Assembly: GCF_947507565.1 (NCBI RefSeq)
Contig: NC_089186.1
Location: 1,798,001 to 1,862,000 of the forward strand
Length of the DNA: 64,000 nucleotides
Direction: 5' to 3'
Origin: Oscarella lobularis
Lineage: Eukaryota > Porifera > Homoscleromorpha > Homosclerophorida > Oscarellidae
The stretch's first letter is position 1; each line of letters begins with the position of its first letter. The translations under genes and the position numbers were made by a program. A model generated the notes under the pieces. That model worked only from the letters and a program-made list of their open reading frames with translations. It had not been told where the DNA came from and did no database searches. Shown here one piece after another: positions 1 through 9,330 of the stretch.

Positions 1-49
1 AGAAGACGACAAACGAAGCATAGATTTTAATTAATTAATGCACATATAG

Positions 50-1746
50 TTACATTGGGTTTATTGAGAGCTATCGCGATCCTTTTGGAGTTAGAGGAGA
101 ATTCGAAGGTATTTTAATTGAGAACTGTAGTGACGATTACGTCATAAATAATCAATATATATAAGGTTTTGTTGCCATGGTGAACAAGGAGATGAGCCGA
201 AAGTTTGAAAATTTGGTCGCCAGCGCGGAGAAATTCTTGCCTCTTCTTCCGTGGCCGCGAGCCTACGAAAAAGACGTTTTTCTCAAACCCGACTTCACGT
301 CCTTGGACGTGCTCAGTTTCGGCGGCAGCGGAATCCCCGCCGGAATCAATATCCCCAACTGTAAGAATCCCTCTCCACGAAAACGTATGGGCTTATGTAC
401 TAATTTTAATTAGACAATGATATACGAGGAAATGAAGGATTCAAGAACGTATCGCTTGGCAACGTCTTGGCCGCGAGAGCCGACGACAAGAGAGTTTCGT
501 TTCTCGAAGACGATGACGCCGTTAGAAATTAATTAGGGAATCTCTATTTTATTTTATGTCAATCGAGATGTTAGAAACTCTACGTCGAATTGAAGTCGTC
601 CGCTTTCGAAGTCCAAGTCGGACTTCACGAATTAATGGGACACGGAAGTGGGAAACATTTTCAGAAAGTACGTTCAATCACGAAAGTGAAAAGATAAGTA
701 TTGGGTTATAGAAGGAGAACGGTGAATTGAATTTCGACGTTGATACGGTACGACACACGGAAACCAATGAAAAGGTAAAGACAGACTATAATCCAATGCA
801 TTCTCATATGAATTATATATATAGATTACGTCATTTTACGGTCCTCACGACACTTGGGATAGCAAATTCACTGTCGTCGCCTCGAGCTACGAAGAATGCC
901 GCGCCGAATGCGTCGGAATATACATGTGCTTATCCGAAGAGATTCTCAAGTAAGACGTATGCGCATAGAGACAATAAGCGATTTATATTCATTGATTCAA
1001 TAAGAATATTTGGCTACGAGGGACAGGCGGCCGATGACATCATCTACGTCAATTGGTTGCTCATGGTTCGCGCGGGGGTCGTGGGTCTCGAGTTTTTCTC
1101 GCCCGAAACGAAGATATGGCGTCAGGTGTGCATTGAAAATTAATTAATTAATTAATTAATTAATTAATTATTCTCTCTCGCGTTCAAGGCTCACATGCAA
1201 GCGCGCTACGTAATATTGCAAGTGCTACTCGAAGCGGGCGAGGGTCTGGTCGACGTTCGCGTTGGCGAGGACGAAGAGGGAAAGCCGGACATCGTGATAC
1301 GTTTGGATCGAAGCAAGATCGGCACAGTCGGAAAGAAAGCCGTTGGAGACTTTCTCAGAAAATTGCAAGTAATAAGAATTAACATTGATTTATGAGATTG
1401 ATTTTTTTAATAATATTTTTTAGGTCTATAAGAGTACGGCTGATGTCGAAAGTGGCACTTCGATGTACAATCGTTATTCCAGCGTCAATGAGCATTGGCT
1501 CAAGTGTAGGGAAATCGTTTTGGCCAAGAAGCAGCCGAGGCCGATGTTCGTCCAGGCCAATACCAAGCTTCAGAGTCAGAGCAAAGCAATAGAAAAAAAA
1601 GATTATAGCAAGAATTTTAATACGTAGGTTCGGGCGAGGTGGAGCTCTTGGAATATTCCGCTTCAGTTGAAGGAATTGTGGAGTCGTTTGCCCAGCGCTT
1701 TCCCCGGTACGACTCGGCGCTCGAAAGTTTGTGGAAAAACAGGTAA
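50..1746 (+). CDS. DPP3: Dipeptidyl peptidase 3, 3' part (5' end outside window)
   Basis: Zinc aminopeptidase of family M49 that removes dipeptides from the N-termini of short peptides in the cytosol. I read ten exons: 50-108, 166-360, 414-520, 575-667, 712-774, 825-949, 1005-1125, 1189-1368, 1424-1574 and 1628 to about 1742, joined by GT-AG introns with the frame kept throughout. The zinc motif HELMGH lies in the fourth exon (family HELLGH) and the second metal motif EECRAE in the sixth. Other family landmarks are [18 protein letters not shown] and AHMQARYVI. The N-terminal half of the enzyme must lie upstream of base 1. The frame stops at 1744-1746, but that TAA sits inside a perfect donor (AG|GTAAGT), so a short extra 3' exon is possible. 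Identity is very sure; the 3' end is less so. Confidence 0.93.
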
Positions 1747-2267
1747 GTTGCCGCCAAACTGTACGCGGAACCTGTGTTCTGAAAAAAAATACCACGAAAA
1801 TAATTCTCTTTTGTTCGGACTCCGGCTCCCCCGCCCCCCCACAAACACGCACTGAATCGAAAGTTGCGTGCCGGCGAGCGCACTTAGTCGCGCCGTCCCC
1901 ACGCGACGACGTCCTCATACGATATCCTGCTTTTTCACGCCAGCGCTTCTCTTCCAATGCGTTTTCCAAAGAATACCGGTAGGGTCTCTCTCTCGAAACG
2001 ATAACGATCGTTCGCGACGCTGCGCTTCAAAAGAAAGAACTTGAAGCGTAGCGTCCCAAACGCCGCTGCTCGACGTCATCGCTCCACTCACGCGTTTAGG
2101 ATATCGTCCCTCAAAGTGAAAGGGATATAGAAGAGAACCCATCTCTCTTGAAAACGCTCGCCCCCGCGACACAGGGTTGCGCGCGCTCGCTAGGAGAGAA
2201 TCTGTCATCTGGGTCTCCGAGGCTACAGGCGGCGCAGCTCGTTTCAGGGCGATCAATCGATCAATCA
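1747..2267. other. Intergenic, no gene seen
   Basis: About 520 bases between DPP3 and the first LicD-like gene. Open frames here are short and lack recognisable similarity or splice-consistent extension. A last short exon of DPP3 and the promoter of the LicD gene would have to lie here; I see no specific motif for either. Confidence 0.4.
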
Positions 2268-2939
2268 ATGCGTCGTCGCAACGGCATCAGATCCGTCGTC
2301 TACGCTTTCGTCTTCGCGTGCGTCTTCATTTACATCTACGTCTGCTACGACGACTATTCGAACTACCTCAAGCGCGAGTCGAAAGTCGCGTGCCAGCGAA
2401 CGTCCGTCGAGCTCGATCGTCTCGTTCGCGCCGTCCACGGCGTCGACGACGTTCTCAATCGTCTCAACATACCTCATTTTCTAGTCTGCGGCACCCTGTA
2501 CGGCGCTCTGCGAAACGGCGGCCCCTTGCCGTGGGACGACGACGCCGATTTCGTCGTCAACGCCGACGACATGTTCAAGTTCGCGCCCGATCAAGTCGCC
2601 GAGCTATTCAAACGCGAATTGAATATGTCGGTGCATTGGAGTTCGACGTTCGGTCGCTATCGAATTTTCTATCACGGCTACGAGGGCGTCGATTTGCTGC
2701 TCTACTACGACTATTGGCGTAACGGTTGGATGCATCGCGCCGCGTCGCAGAGTTGGTATTTCTTTCTCAACTATCGATGGCATCACGTGTTTCCGGCTCG
2801 ACTTCTTGAACCGCCTTATGAAAGACTGCCTTTCGGCGGGCGGAATATGACTGTGCCGCGCAACGGCATCGAGATACATAAGTATTTGTACACGTTCGAT
2901 TGGTATAAGACGGTGCGACCGAAAGGCTGCAAGGAATAG
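2268..2939 (+). CDS. LicD/fukutin-like phosphotransferase, copy A
   Basis: Single-exon gene of 223 residues. A short basic N-terminus precedes one hydrophobic segment (about residues 8-26, rich in V, Y, F and C), so a type II Golgi or ER membrane protein is likely. The rest is a LicD-family domain: a GTLYGALRNGG motif followed by PWDDDADF (metal-binding DxD region), then VDLLLYYDYW and LPFGGRNMTVPR. In vertebrates the LicD-fold enzymes FKTN and FKRP transfer ribitol 5-phosphate from CDP-ribitol onto alpha-dystroglycan; FKRP has a comparable end to its domain. This protein is about half their length because it lacks their stem region. The ATG at 2268 is chosen because it starts just before the membrane segment; the open frame upstream has no ATG. 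It is followed by a broken copy of the first exon of RXYLT1. The donor and acceptor are not readable from sequence; another phosphosugar transfer is possible. Confidence 0.85.
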   Translation: MRRRNGIRSVVYAFVFACVFIYIYVCYDDYSNYLKRESKVACQRTSVELDRLVRAVHGVDDVLNRLNIPHFLVCGTLYGALRNGGPLPWDDDADFVVNADDMFKFAPDQVAELFKRELNMSVHWSSTFGRYRIFYHGYEGVDLLLYYDYWRNGWMHRAASQSWYFFLNYRWHHVFPARLLEPPYERLPFGGRNMTVPRNGIEIHKYLYTFDWYKTVRPKGCKE

Positions 2940-2977
2940 AAATTACTGTAAAGGTTTCGACTTCTTAGCGCGCGTTG

Positions 2978-3200
2978 ATGACTTTTCTACGGTGCGCTGG
3001 AGTCGCCGGTTTCGTTGTTTATCTGGTCTTCTCTCTCTACGCGACTGTCGTCTTCGACTCGACGATGCGTCTGGTTCGATTACGAATCGTCGTCGCGCCC
3101 AAATAACGTTTCACTTCTCCTTTAGGCTACACCACGCCTTTTCCCTTCGAAAAACTTGACAATTAGCAACCACTCAGTCGCTCTCTAAACCTCTAGTATC
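2978..3200 (+). pseudogene. RXYLT1: RXYLT1 5' exon remnant
   Basis: The stretch after LicD copy A repeats, with small differences, the stretch after LicD copy B where the intact RXYLT1 begins at 4320. It keeps the ATG and the membrane-anchor codons (MTFLRCAGVAGFVVYL) and fades after the CTCTCTAAACCTCTAGTA box near 3198. A small deletion in the anchor exon relative to the intact copy alters what follows, and none of the catalytic exons are present. It marks a duplication of a LicD plus RXYLT1 unit that lost the 3' part. Confidence 0.8.
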
Positions 3201-3592
3201 ACAGCATTCCTAATTCTGATTCCTTCTTGGGGGAAAAAATCGAAGGATGATTAATTAAATGACGTCATAATATTTGCTTTTAACGGTCCTCGTTATAATA
3301 CTAGAGAATGATGGCCCATCATGCGTATCCTCCCGCCGCTTACCGTATACGGCAGTATTACATAGTGTGACGTCGTAGTGTGAGAAAAAACGCCGTCTGT
3401 GCATACGGTACACTAAAACTTAATTAATTACGGAACGACACTTCACGTTTTGTTATACGGGCTCCCAAACTTTCCGTAAAACTTTGGTCGCCTGGTCGGC
3501 TGGATTGTCCGTTATACTCTTACTGAGTCGATCTTACTAGTAGTCTTAAAACTTTAACTCCGCGCACGTTGTCGCTGAGCGAGCAATTGAGA
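3201..3592. other. Intergenic, no gene seen
   Basis: About 390 bases of unique, AT-leaning sequence replacing what would be the rest of RXYLT1 in the first unit. It contains one TGACGTCA palindrome at about 3260. No coding or repeat structure is recognised; it should hold the promoter of LicD copy B. Confidence 0.35.
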
Positions 3593-4270
3593 ATGGGTTC
3601 TCGCCGGAACTGCTGCAGATCCGTCGTCTACGCCTTTGTCTTCGCGTGCGTCTTTCGCTACATCTACGTCTGCTACGACGACTATTCAAAGTACCTCAAA
3701 CTCGAGTCGAAAGTCGCGTGCCAGCGAACGTCCGTCGAGCTCGATCGAATCGTTCGCGCCGTCCACAGCGTCGACGACGTTCTCAATCGTCTCGACATAC
3801 CTCATTTTCTCGCCTGTGGTACCCTGTTTGGCGCTCTGCGAAGCGGCGGTCCTCTCCCGTGGGACGACGACGCCGATCTCATCGTCAACGCCGACGATAT
3901 GCGGAAGTTCACACGCGATCAAGTCGCCGAGATATTCAAACGCGAATTGAATATGTCGGTGCGTTGGCGCTCGAGGCTCGGTCTCTATCGAATCTACTAT
4001 CACGACAACAACGAGGGCGTCGATTTGCTGCTCTACTCTGACTATTGGCGCAACGGTTGGATGCATAGCGTCGCGTCGGAGAGTTGGCTTTACTTTCTCA
4101 ACTATCGATGGCATTACGTTTTTCCCGCGCGACTTCTCGAACCGCCTTATGAAAAACTGCCTTTCGGCGGACGGAATATGACCGTGCCGCGCAACGGCAT
4201 CGAGATACAAAAGTATTTGTACACGTTCGATTGGTATAGGACGGTGCGACCGAAAGGCTGCAAGGAATAG
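3593..4270 (+). CDS. LicD/fukutin-like phosphotransferase, copy B
   Basis: Single-exon gene, 225 residues, a close paralogue of copy A with the same order of parts: basic start, one hydrophobic anchor (about residues 9-27), GTLFGALRSGG, PWDDDADL, a VDLLLYSDYW block and the LPFGGRNMTVPR block near the C-terminus. The start is the ATG at 3593; an open frame extends a few codons further up but only from a TTG. Intact RXYLT1 begins only 49 bases after its stop, so the two may be co-regulated. Same functional inference as copy A: a Golgi-anchored LicD-fold transferase, perhaps for ribitol phosphate. Small substitutions around the DDD cluster relative to copy A (F to L) do not touch the acidic residues. 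Confidence 0.85.
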   Translation: MGSRRNCCRSVVYAFVFACVFRYIYVCYDDYSKYLKLESKVACQRTSVELDRIVRAVHSVDDVLNRLDIPHFLACGTLFGALRSGGPLPWDDDADLIVNADDMRKFTRDQVAEIFKRELNMSVRWRSRLGLYRIYYHDNNEGVDLLLYSDYWRNGWMHSVASESWLYFLNYRWHYVFPARLLEPPYEKLPFGGRNMTVPRNGIEIQKYLYTFDWYRTVRPKGCKE

Positions 4271-4319
4271 AAGGGTTTCGTTCGTTTACGCGGTTTTTGG
4301 CTTCTTAGCGCGCGCGTTG

Positions 4320-5774
4320 ATGACTTTTCTACGGTGCGCTGGAGTCGCCGGTTTCGTCGTTTATCTGCTCTTCTCTCTTTACGCGACTGTCGTCGTATTT
4401 CGTCTGCGACTCGACAATGCTCCTGGTTCGATAACAAATCGTCGTCGCGCTCAAATAACACTCGCGCTTCTCCTCTAGACTACCACGCCTCTCCCCAACG
4501 CGTTTTCCCTTCGAAAAACTTGACAATTAGCATATACTCCCTCACCAATTCGGGTCAGTAGCTCTCTAAACCTCTAGTAGGTCCGCATCGAAGCCTCGTA
4601 AAACTTTAGGCCTATATCTTTGGCTTGATATTCTCAAGGGGAGTTCGGTTAGGGGAAAAGTCGAAGGGGGATTGCCTCTCGAAACGGGGCGTCTTACCGT
4701 CGGCAATCACTATTATAAATTTTATCACGGAAAGGCCGTCGTTCCGACGATGATTAATTATTTTTGTGACGTCATAATTTTTGCTTTGAACGGTCGATCG
4801 GATTCGACTGTTGCCACGGCGACGACGTGGCTGAATTTGATATCGGCGCGCAACGTGAGAGCGAAAGTTGTCCTGTTTCTAATTGGAAATGAAAATTGTA
4901 ATAACGATTGGATACGATCGTATCTCGATCGAAAAATAATTCACAAATTATTTATCGTCTACGACGCGGATGTCGTCGATGAGATTGACGTTTTTCAATG
5001 GCCTCTCGGTCCGGCTCTCTATAGAAGATTTCCCTCGGGATCGATAGGCCCATCGGACGCGCGTAGCAAGCGAAAATACGTGTGCAATCTCATGGTGACC
5101 GTGTATCCAAACTCGTCGCGAGAACGACTCGTAAAAATTATCGAAGATCATGGATTGGAGAAAGACTGCTACGTGCAGACACGAGACAGGTAAGGCGGGA
5201 GGAGGAGAAGGTTTGGGGGCTAGACTCTCTTAGAAGTTATTTATTTGTACAGTAGAGCCGGTCTATGTAGGACGTTCATAGCTATAGTACATGGTCACTA
5301 TATCCTCGCACTGCACGTGTCTTATATAGCTGGCCCAGTCACGAAGACTCCGGCGTTGTTGACGCCTACCGCGCGATTCTGTTGGACAGCGACTTGACTC
5401 TCTGTCCCGTCGGCTACAACGCCGAATCGTATCGAATCTACGAAGCGGCGGCGAGCGGATCGGTGCCGGTGATTGAGGACCGAATTGGGATAGCGGGCGG
5501 ATGTCGCACGTCGCGGAGCGAAACCGCTTCGAATAGCAATGGACAGCGTTCTATTCGCATTCACTCGCCTCCTCTGACATTGCTTAAGTACTACGAGGCC
5601 CCTTTCATCTACGTAAGAGATTGGAGCGAGTTGGTTCGCATCGTTGCGAAAGAAAGGGAACTCTCCGTCGAACGCAAAGCGGAGCGACGACGACGACTTC
5701 TCGAATGGTACGCTAAGTTCGGAACGCAGATCAAAGAACACTTCGTTCGTGTTATCTCTGATGAGACTGAATAA
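4320..5774 (+). CDS. RXYLT1: Ribitol-5-phosphate xylosyltransferase 1 (TMEM5-like)
   Basis: Golgi type II membrane glycosyltransferase that in vertebrates adds xylose to ribitol phosphate on the O-mannosyl core of alpha-dystroglycan. Exon 1 starts at the ATG at 4320 and encodes a single signal anchor; it probably ends at about 4405 in phase 1. The next recognised exon starts at 4610 after TTTAG with the GLYLW motif, in compatible phase; one more small exon may be missing between them. It runs to 5189 or 5190 and carries VFQWPLG and a conserved stretch ending in NSSRERL. The last exon starts after TTATATAG near 5333 and encodes SDLTLCPVG, SYRIYEAA, APFIYVRDW and the C-terminal ERRRRLLEWY helix. 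Order and spacing follow human RXYLT1 closely. It sits directly after LicD copy B. Confidence 0.9.
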
Positions 5775-6803
5775 ACGAAGGGAACGTCGAACCCCGTGGA
5801 ACCACTGGGCGTGCGTGCGAAATGACGTCATTGACATCCGGCGAGGAGAATGTGGTTTAGATAAGAGCCCTAAATAAATCATTGATTGACGTATCATGCA
5901 GTTTTTTCACTCTTCTGCCTCTGGAGAGCTAGATGAAGGTTTTGCAGCTCTCCAGTCAGAAAAGCACTATATGCTTCAGAGCGAATCTTTTATACACCTG
6001 GCCGACGAAAAGTAACCTTATGAGTCATTTGTCACGCCTTTTTGCTAGCTTGAAGAAAAACAGCTTAGAAAGGTTAAACCAAGCTATTACGTCGATTCGT
6101 CGAAGAAATGGCGGAAAAGACAGTGCTGGTTTGTCTTGCTGAAGCGAAGCACCCTGCATACCAGAACATGACAAAAGTAACACAAAATTGTCAAGAAAAC
6201 AAGCGTAGACGCATGACGTATTGCTCTGCTGTAATATTTGCTTAGTTTGATTTCAGGATTTTCATGGACGATTCGCAAAAAGTCGTTTTGGATGCGAAAA
6301 TTAGGTATTCCAGCTATGGTTCCACCGCCAATACCTTCGCAAACAGTTCTTACAGATTTATAGACGATCTGGTACTGTTCTGAACAAAAACAGCGATGTT
6401 GGAAAGGTTTTTGCTTGGATGGAGGACCTCGCCTTTTGAGTCCGTTTTGAGCAGTAAAAATGCATCTGAGAGAAGAACCATTGGCACCAATGGATTCAGC
6501 GATAAATTTTACCCCAGGTAAGTGTCTGGTTGTATTTAGTAGCCTCTTATTTCAGGAGATATTACGTGTCCGGTATTTAGGAGACCTTGTTGATCGCACG
6601 TGATTTCCTGTAATCGAATTCGAAGGGCTCCTAAACATCGTCAGAGCAACGCACGCGGTCAAGGCTAGGTGCATTCGAAAGCGCTGACTCTGCCGGTTTA
6701 GCGAGGCCAAAAAGAGGGAAGTCGAAACAAGCTTGCTCGACAAAAACCGACGATGTTTCCGGTCGGGGCAGTTTTGTCCGGGACTTAGGCGCCCCTCCCC
6801 ACC
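5775..6803. other. Intergenic with about 0.9 kb insert of unknown nature
   Basis: The first 100 bases resemble the sequence after the RXYLT1 fragment near 9040, including a TGACGTCA at 5823-5830. The segment from about 5890 to 6790 has no counterpart in the second duplicate, where RXYLT1 tail and LicD start are only about 200 bases apart. It contains short open frames and some plausible splice sites (for example CAGGTAAGTG near 6516) but nothing I can assign. No terminal inverted repeats were seen at its edges. Confidence 0.45.
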
Positions 6804-7487
6804 ATGCGATTTAGAGGCCGTTTTTTCACCCGCATAACCGTCGTCGGCGTCGTCCTCCTCCTCCTCGTCGTCGCGACCTACTACGCTTTCAACGCCCACG
6901 CGTGGACGAGGTACGCGAACGAGTCCGGCATGCCGTGCGAACGCCCCAAAGCCGATATATCGACGCTGGTGCGCTACACGCACGCCGTCATCGACGTCCT
7001 GGAAGAGCTCGCCGTTTCGTACTATCTCATGTACGGAACGCTGTGGGGCGCGCTGCGCAACGGCGGCCCCCTGCCGTGGGACTACGACGCCGACATCGGC
7101 GTCGACGGCGACGCGCTCGCCAAGTACACGCATGAGCAGATCGTCGACGCGTTCGCGCGTCGTCGGCTCGTCGTCACGTGGAGCGATCGGCGCGGACGCT
7201 ACAAGGTCGTCTGTCCGGACGCGGATGAAATAGAAGGAATCGACGTCATGCCGTTCTACGATTATTGGCGCGATGGAATGATGCGTAGGCGCGGTATAGA
7301 GAGTTGGGTGTTTTTTATCAACTATCGCGTGCATCACACGTTTCCCGCCCGACTCGTTTCGAAGCCGCTGCCCGTTCTTTCGTTCGGCGGGCGCAACGTC
7401 ACGGTGCCTCGAGGCGGCATCGAAATACAGAAGTACTTGTACAGAGGCGATTGGTACAAAGTCGTTCCACCGTTAGGGTGTCGATAA
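6804..7487 (+). CDS. LicD/fukutin-like phosphotransferase, copy C
   Basis: Single-exon gene, 227 residues. The N-terminus (MRFRGRFFTR) is basic and followed by a strongly hydrophobic anchor of V, L and I (about residues 10-29). The LicD domain has GTLWGALRNGG, PWDYDADIGV, IEGIDVMPFYDYW and LSFGGRNVTVPR. It is nearly identical to copy D from the HAWTRYANES segment to the C-terminus, but the N-terminal 20 residues differ, which fits a recent duplication with a new 5' end on one copy. It is clearly a separate subfamily from copies A and B (for example PWDYD instead of PWDDD, the form also seen in FKRP). The ATG at 6804 directly precedes the anchor. Confidence 0.85.
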   Translation: MRFRGRFFTRITVVGVVLLLLVVATYYAFNAHAWTRYANESGMPCERPKADISTLVRYTHAVIDVLEELAVSYYLMYGTLWGALRNGGPLPWDYDADIGVDGDALAKYTHEQIVDAFARRRLVVTWSDRRGRYKVVCPDADEIEGIDVMPFYDYWRDGMMRRRGIESWVFFINYRVHHTFPARLVSKPLPVLSFGGRNVTVPRGGIEIQKYLYRGDWYKVVPPLGCR

Positions 7488-7598
7488 TATAACTAGATAA
7501 TGAGCTGGCAGGGCTGTGGGCTGTGGGCCGAGCAGATCTCTCCTGGCATCATAGCTCTAAAGCGCGTTACAACTTACTCGAGCAGACCAACGCCGAAA

Positions 7599-8565
7599 AT
7601 GACGTCGAAACTCGACATGACGGCCGATGTACGACGCTAAAACGCGACGAAGAGATGCGATTGCTTATAGGCTCGCTTTTTCTTCTCACTCGCCGCGCTC
7701 CTTTCGTCGCAGGAATTGGAAAGAATCAAAAACGCTTTCGCGAACGAAGAATTTCGAAAACTATTTCGCGAGTACGCCGAAGAACTGTCCGACCCCAAGC
7801 TGCGCGAAGTACGATTGCAGAAACGCGCGGGAAACCTCGAAAAAATGGAAGCAACGAAAGGTCGTGACGTCAAATTTGTCAAACCAGATGTATAATTCAA
7901 TAATTGAATTAACTAATTAATTAAAATTATTATAATTTAGCCTGGCTTTGTTTTCATAACGTTTGATAGTAGCAAGAGAAAAGTCGTTGTTAACGTGTGC
8001 ATGTCTGATTTGATTGACAAGCCGACGAAAGTGATGTCAACCAAAGATGGAAAGTACGCAGCATGCGTAGAATTTGTATTTTTAAATAAAATGATTAAAT
8101 AAATTAAGGCGTTTAGGTCTGGAGTATCTCTCTCCTTGCCTCACATCGCCAATCACGGTCGTTCAGAAGTAGAGAAATTAATAAAATAGATATTATAGGC
8201 AGTTTTCTGGTGTGTGACGTAGGCGGGACTAGTTGCACTGTTTTCGATGTTCTCTTTCACCCGGCGGCTTTAGAAGAAGCCCAGATTGTACCTACATAGT
8301 CCCCCCCTGTGGCTATCCGCGCATTTTTTCTATAGAGTAAACGTTTCAAGCAGACGCTGATCGATTTGGCGATTGATAGCGTCGAAAAAGTGGCCAAAAT
8401 GAAGCTAAACCGAGAAGGTATTTAAACCGAGAAGGTATTTTTTAAAAATGCTTCTCCTCCTTTGTATCTATATATAGACGTCTTTTTCTTCCTCGAAGCC
8501 GTCAAGTTGCCGAAGAAGAGATACTTCGGAACGCCCAAGTCCGTCATGATGAGACGACCGAACGA
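7599..8565 (+). pseudogene. DNAAF2: Truncated DNAAF2 copy
   Basis: This segment repeats the 5' half of the intact DNAAF2 at 10110-11122 almost base for base, exons and introns alike. Three lesions break it. A 44-base deletion removes the acceptor of the third exon and its first codons (those for QYENDIQA in the intact copy). A small deletion at about 8173 removes the donor of the fifth exon. The copy ends abruptly at about 8565 in the middle of the exon coding MMRRPND, where it joins RXYLT1 intron sequence. No C-terminal part follows. It is unlikely to make a working protein. Confidence 0.88.
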
Positions 8566-8575
8566 TGTCTCTTCG

Positions 8576-9045
8576 GTTAGAAGTTATTTATTTATCAAAT
8601 GCTGTACAGTGGTCACTATATCCTCGCACTGCACGTGTGGCTTATAGCTGCACGAAGACCCCGGCGTTGTTGACGCCTATTTTTGTCGCCTAACCGCGCG
8701 ATTCTGTTGGACAGCGACTTGACTCTCTGTCCCGTCGGCTACAACGCCGAATCGTATCGAATCTACCAAGCGGCGGCGAGCGGATCGAATTGGCATAGCG
8801 GACGGATGTCGCGCCGCGAAATCGCAATCGAATAGCAATGGACAGCGTTCAATTCTCCTCTCTAAGATTGCTAAAGCACTACGAGGCCCCTTTCATCTAC
8901 GTAAGACGTTGGAGCGAGTTGGTTTGCATCGTTGCGAAAGAAAGGGAATTGTCCGTCGAGCGCAAAGCGGACGACTTCTCGAATTGTACGCTAAGTTCGG
9001 AACGCAGATCAAAGAACACTTCGTTCGTGTACTGAATCAACGAAA
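8576..9045 (+). pseudogene. RXYLT1: RXYLT1 3' fragment, broken
   Basis: Begins with the last intron of RXYLT1 (TTAGAAGTTATTTATTT, matching about 5231) and continues through the last exon to its stop region. Damage relative to the intact exon: an insertion with a stop after the GVVDAY codons near 8680, loss of the codons for the VPVIEDR region near 8788, a further deletion before the PPLTLL codons, and loss of most codons of the ERRRRLLEWY helix. It is the second breakpoint side of the duplication that also produced the truncated DNAAF2. Confidence 0.88.
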
Positions 9046-9330
9046 GTTTGCTCGCGTGCGGAATGACGTCATCGATAACTGGGTTCCTCTATTTCATAAT
9101 AACATGCACGTAGTCATACAACTTAGAAATCGTTCTTTCGCGCACATAGCTGTCGTCGTTATCAAAGAACACTTCGTTCGTAATGTCGGACCGGACGAGA
9201 CTGAATCAACGGAAGTTCGCTCGCGTGCGGAATGACGTCATCGACAACCGAGTTTCCTCTATTTCATAATAACATGCACGTACAACTTGGAAATCGTTCT
9301 TTCGCGGGCATAACTGTAACTGTCGTCGTT
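9008..9330 (+). repeat. 153-base direct duplication, two copies
   Basis: The box ATCAAAGAACACTTCGTTCG occurs at 9008 and again at 9161, each followed by a GCGTGCGGAATGACGTCATCGA box, a TCTATTTCATAATAACATGCACG box and a CGTTCTTTCGCG box. The unit joins the tail of RXYLT1 to the start of a LicD gene. The second copy supplies the start codon and anchor of LicD copy D, while the first ends before any LicD domain. Confidence 0.8.

Noticed and set aside
1141..1170. TTAA-rich block as an insertion site for a TTAA-specific transposon
   Set aside because: TTAATTAA runs are common in introns throughout the window (also near 28310 and 61485) and no inverted repeats flank this one.
7599..8565. A second functional DNAAF2 gene
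   Set aside because: Loss of an acceptor, a donor and the whole 3' half makes a working product very unlikely.
8838..9035. A short gene similar to RXYLT1
   Set aside because: It is the damaged tail of a duplicated exon with deletions and no start or catalytic part.
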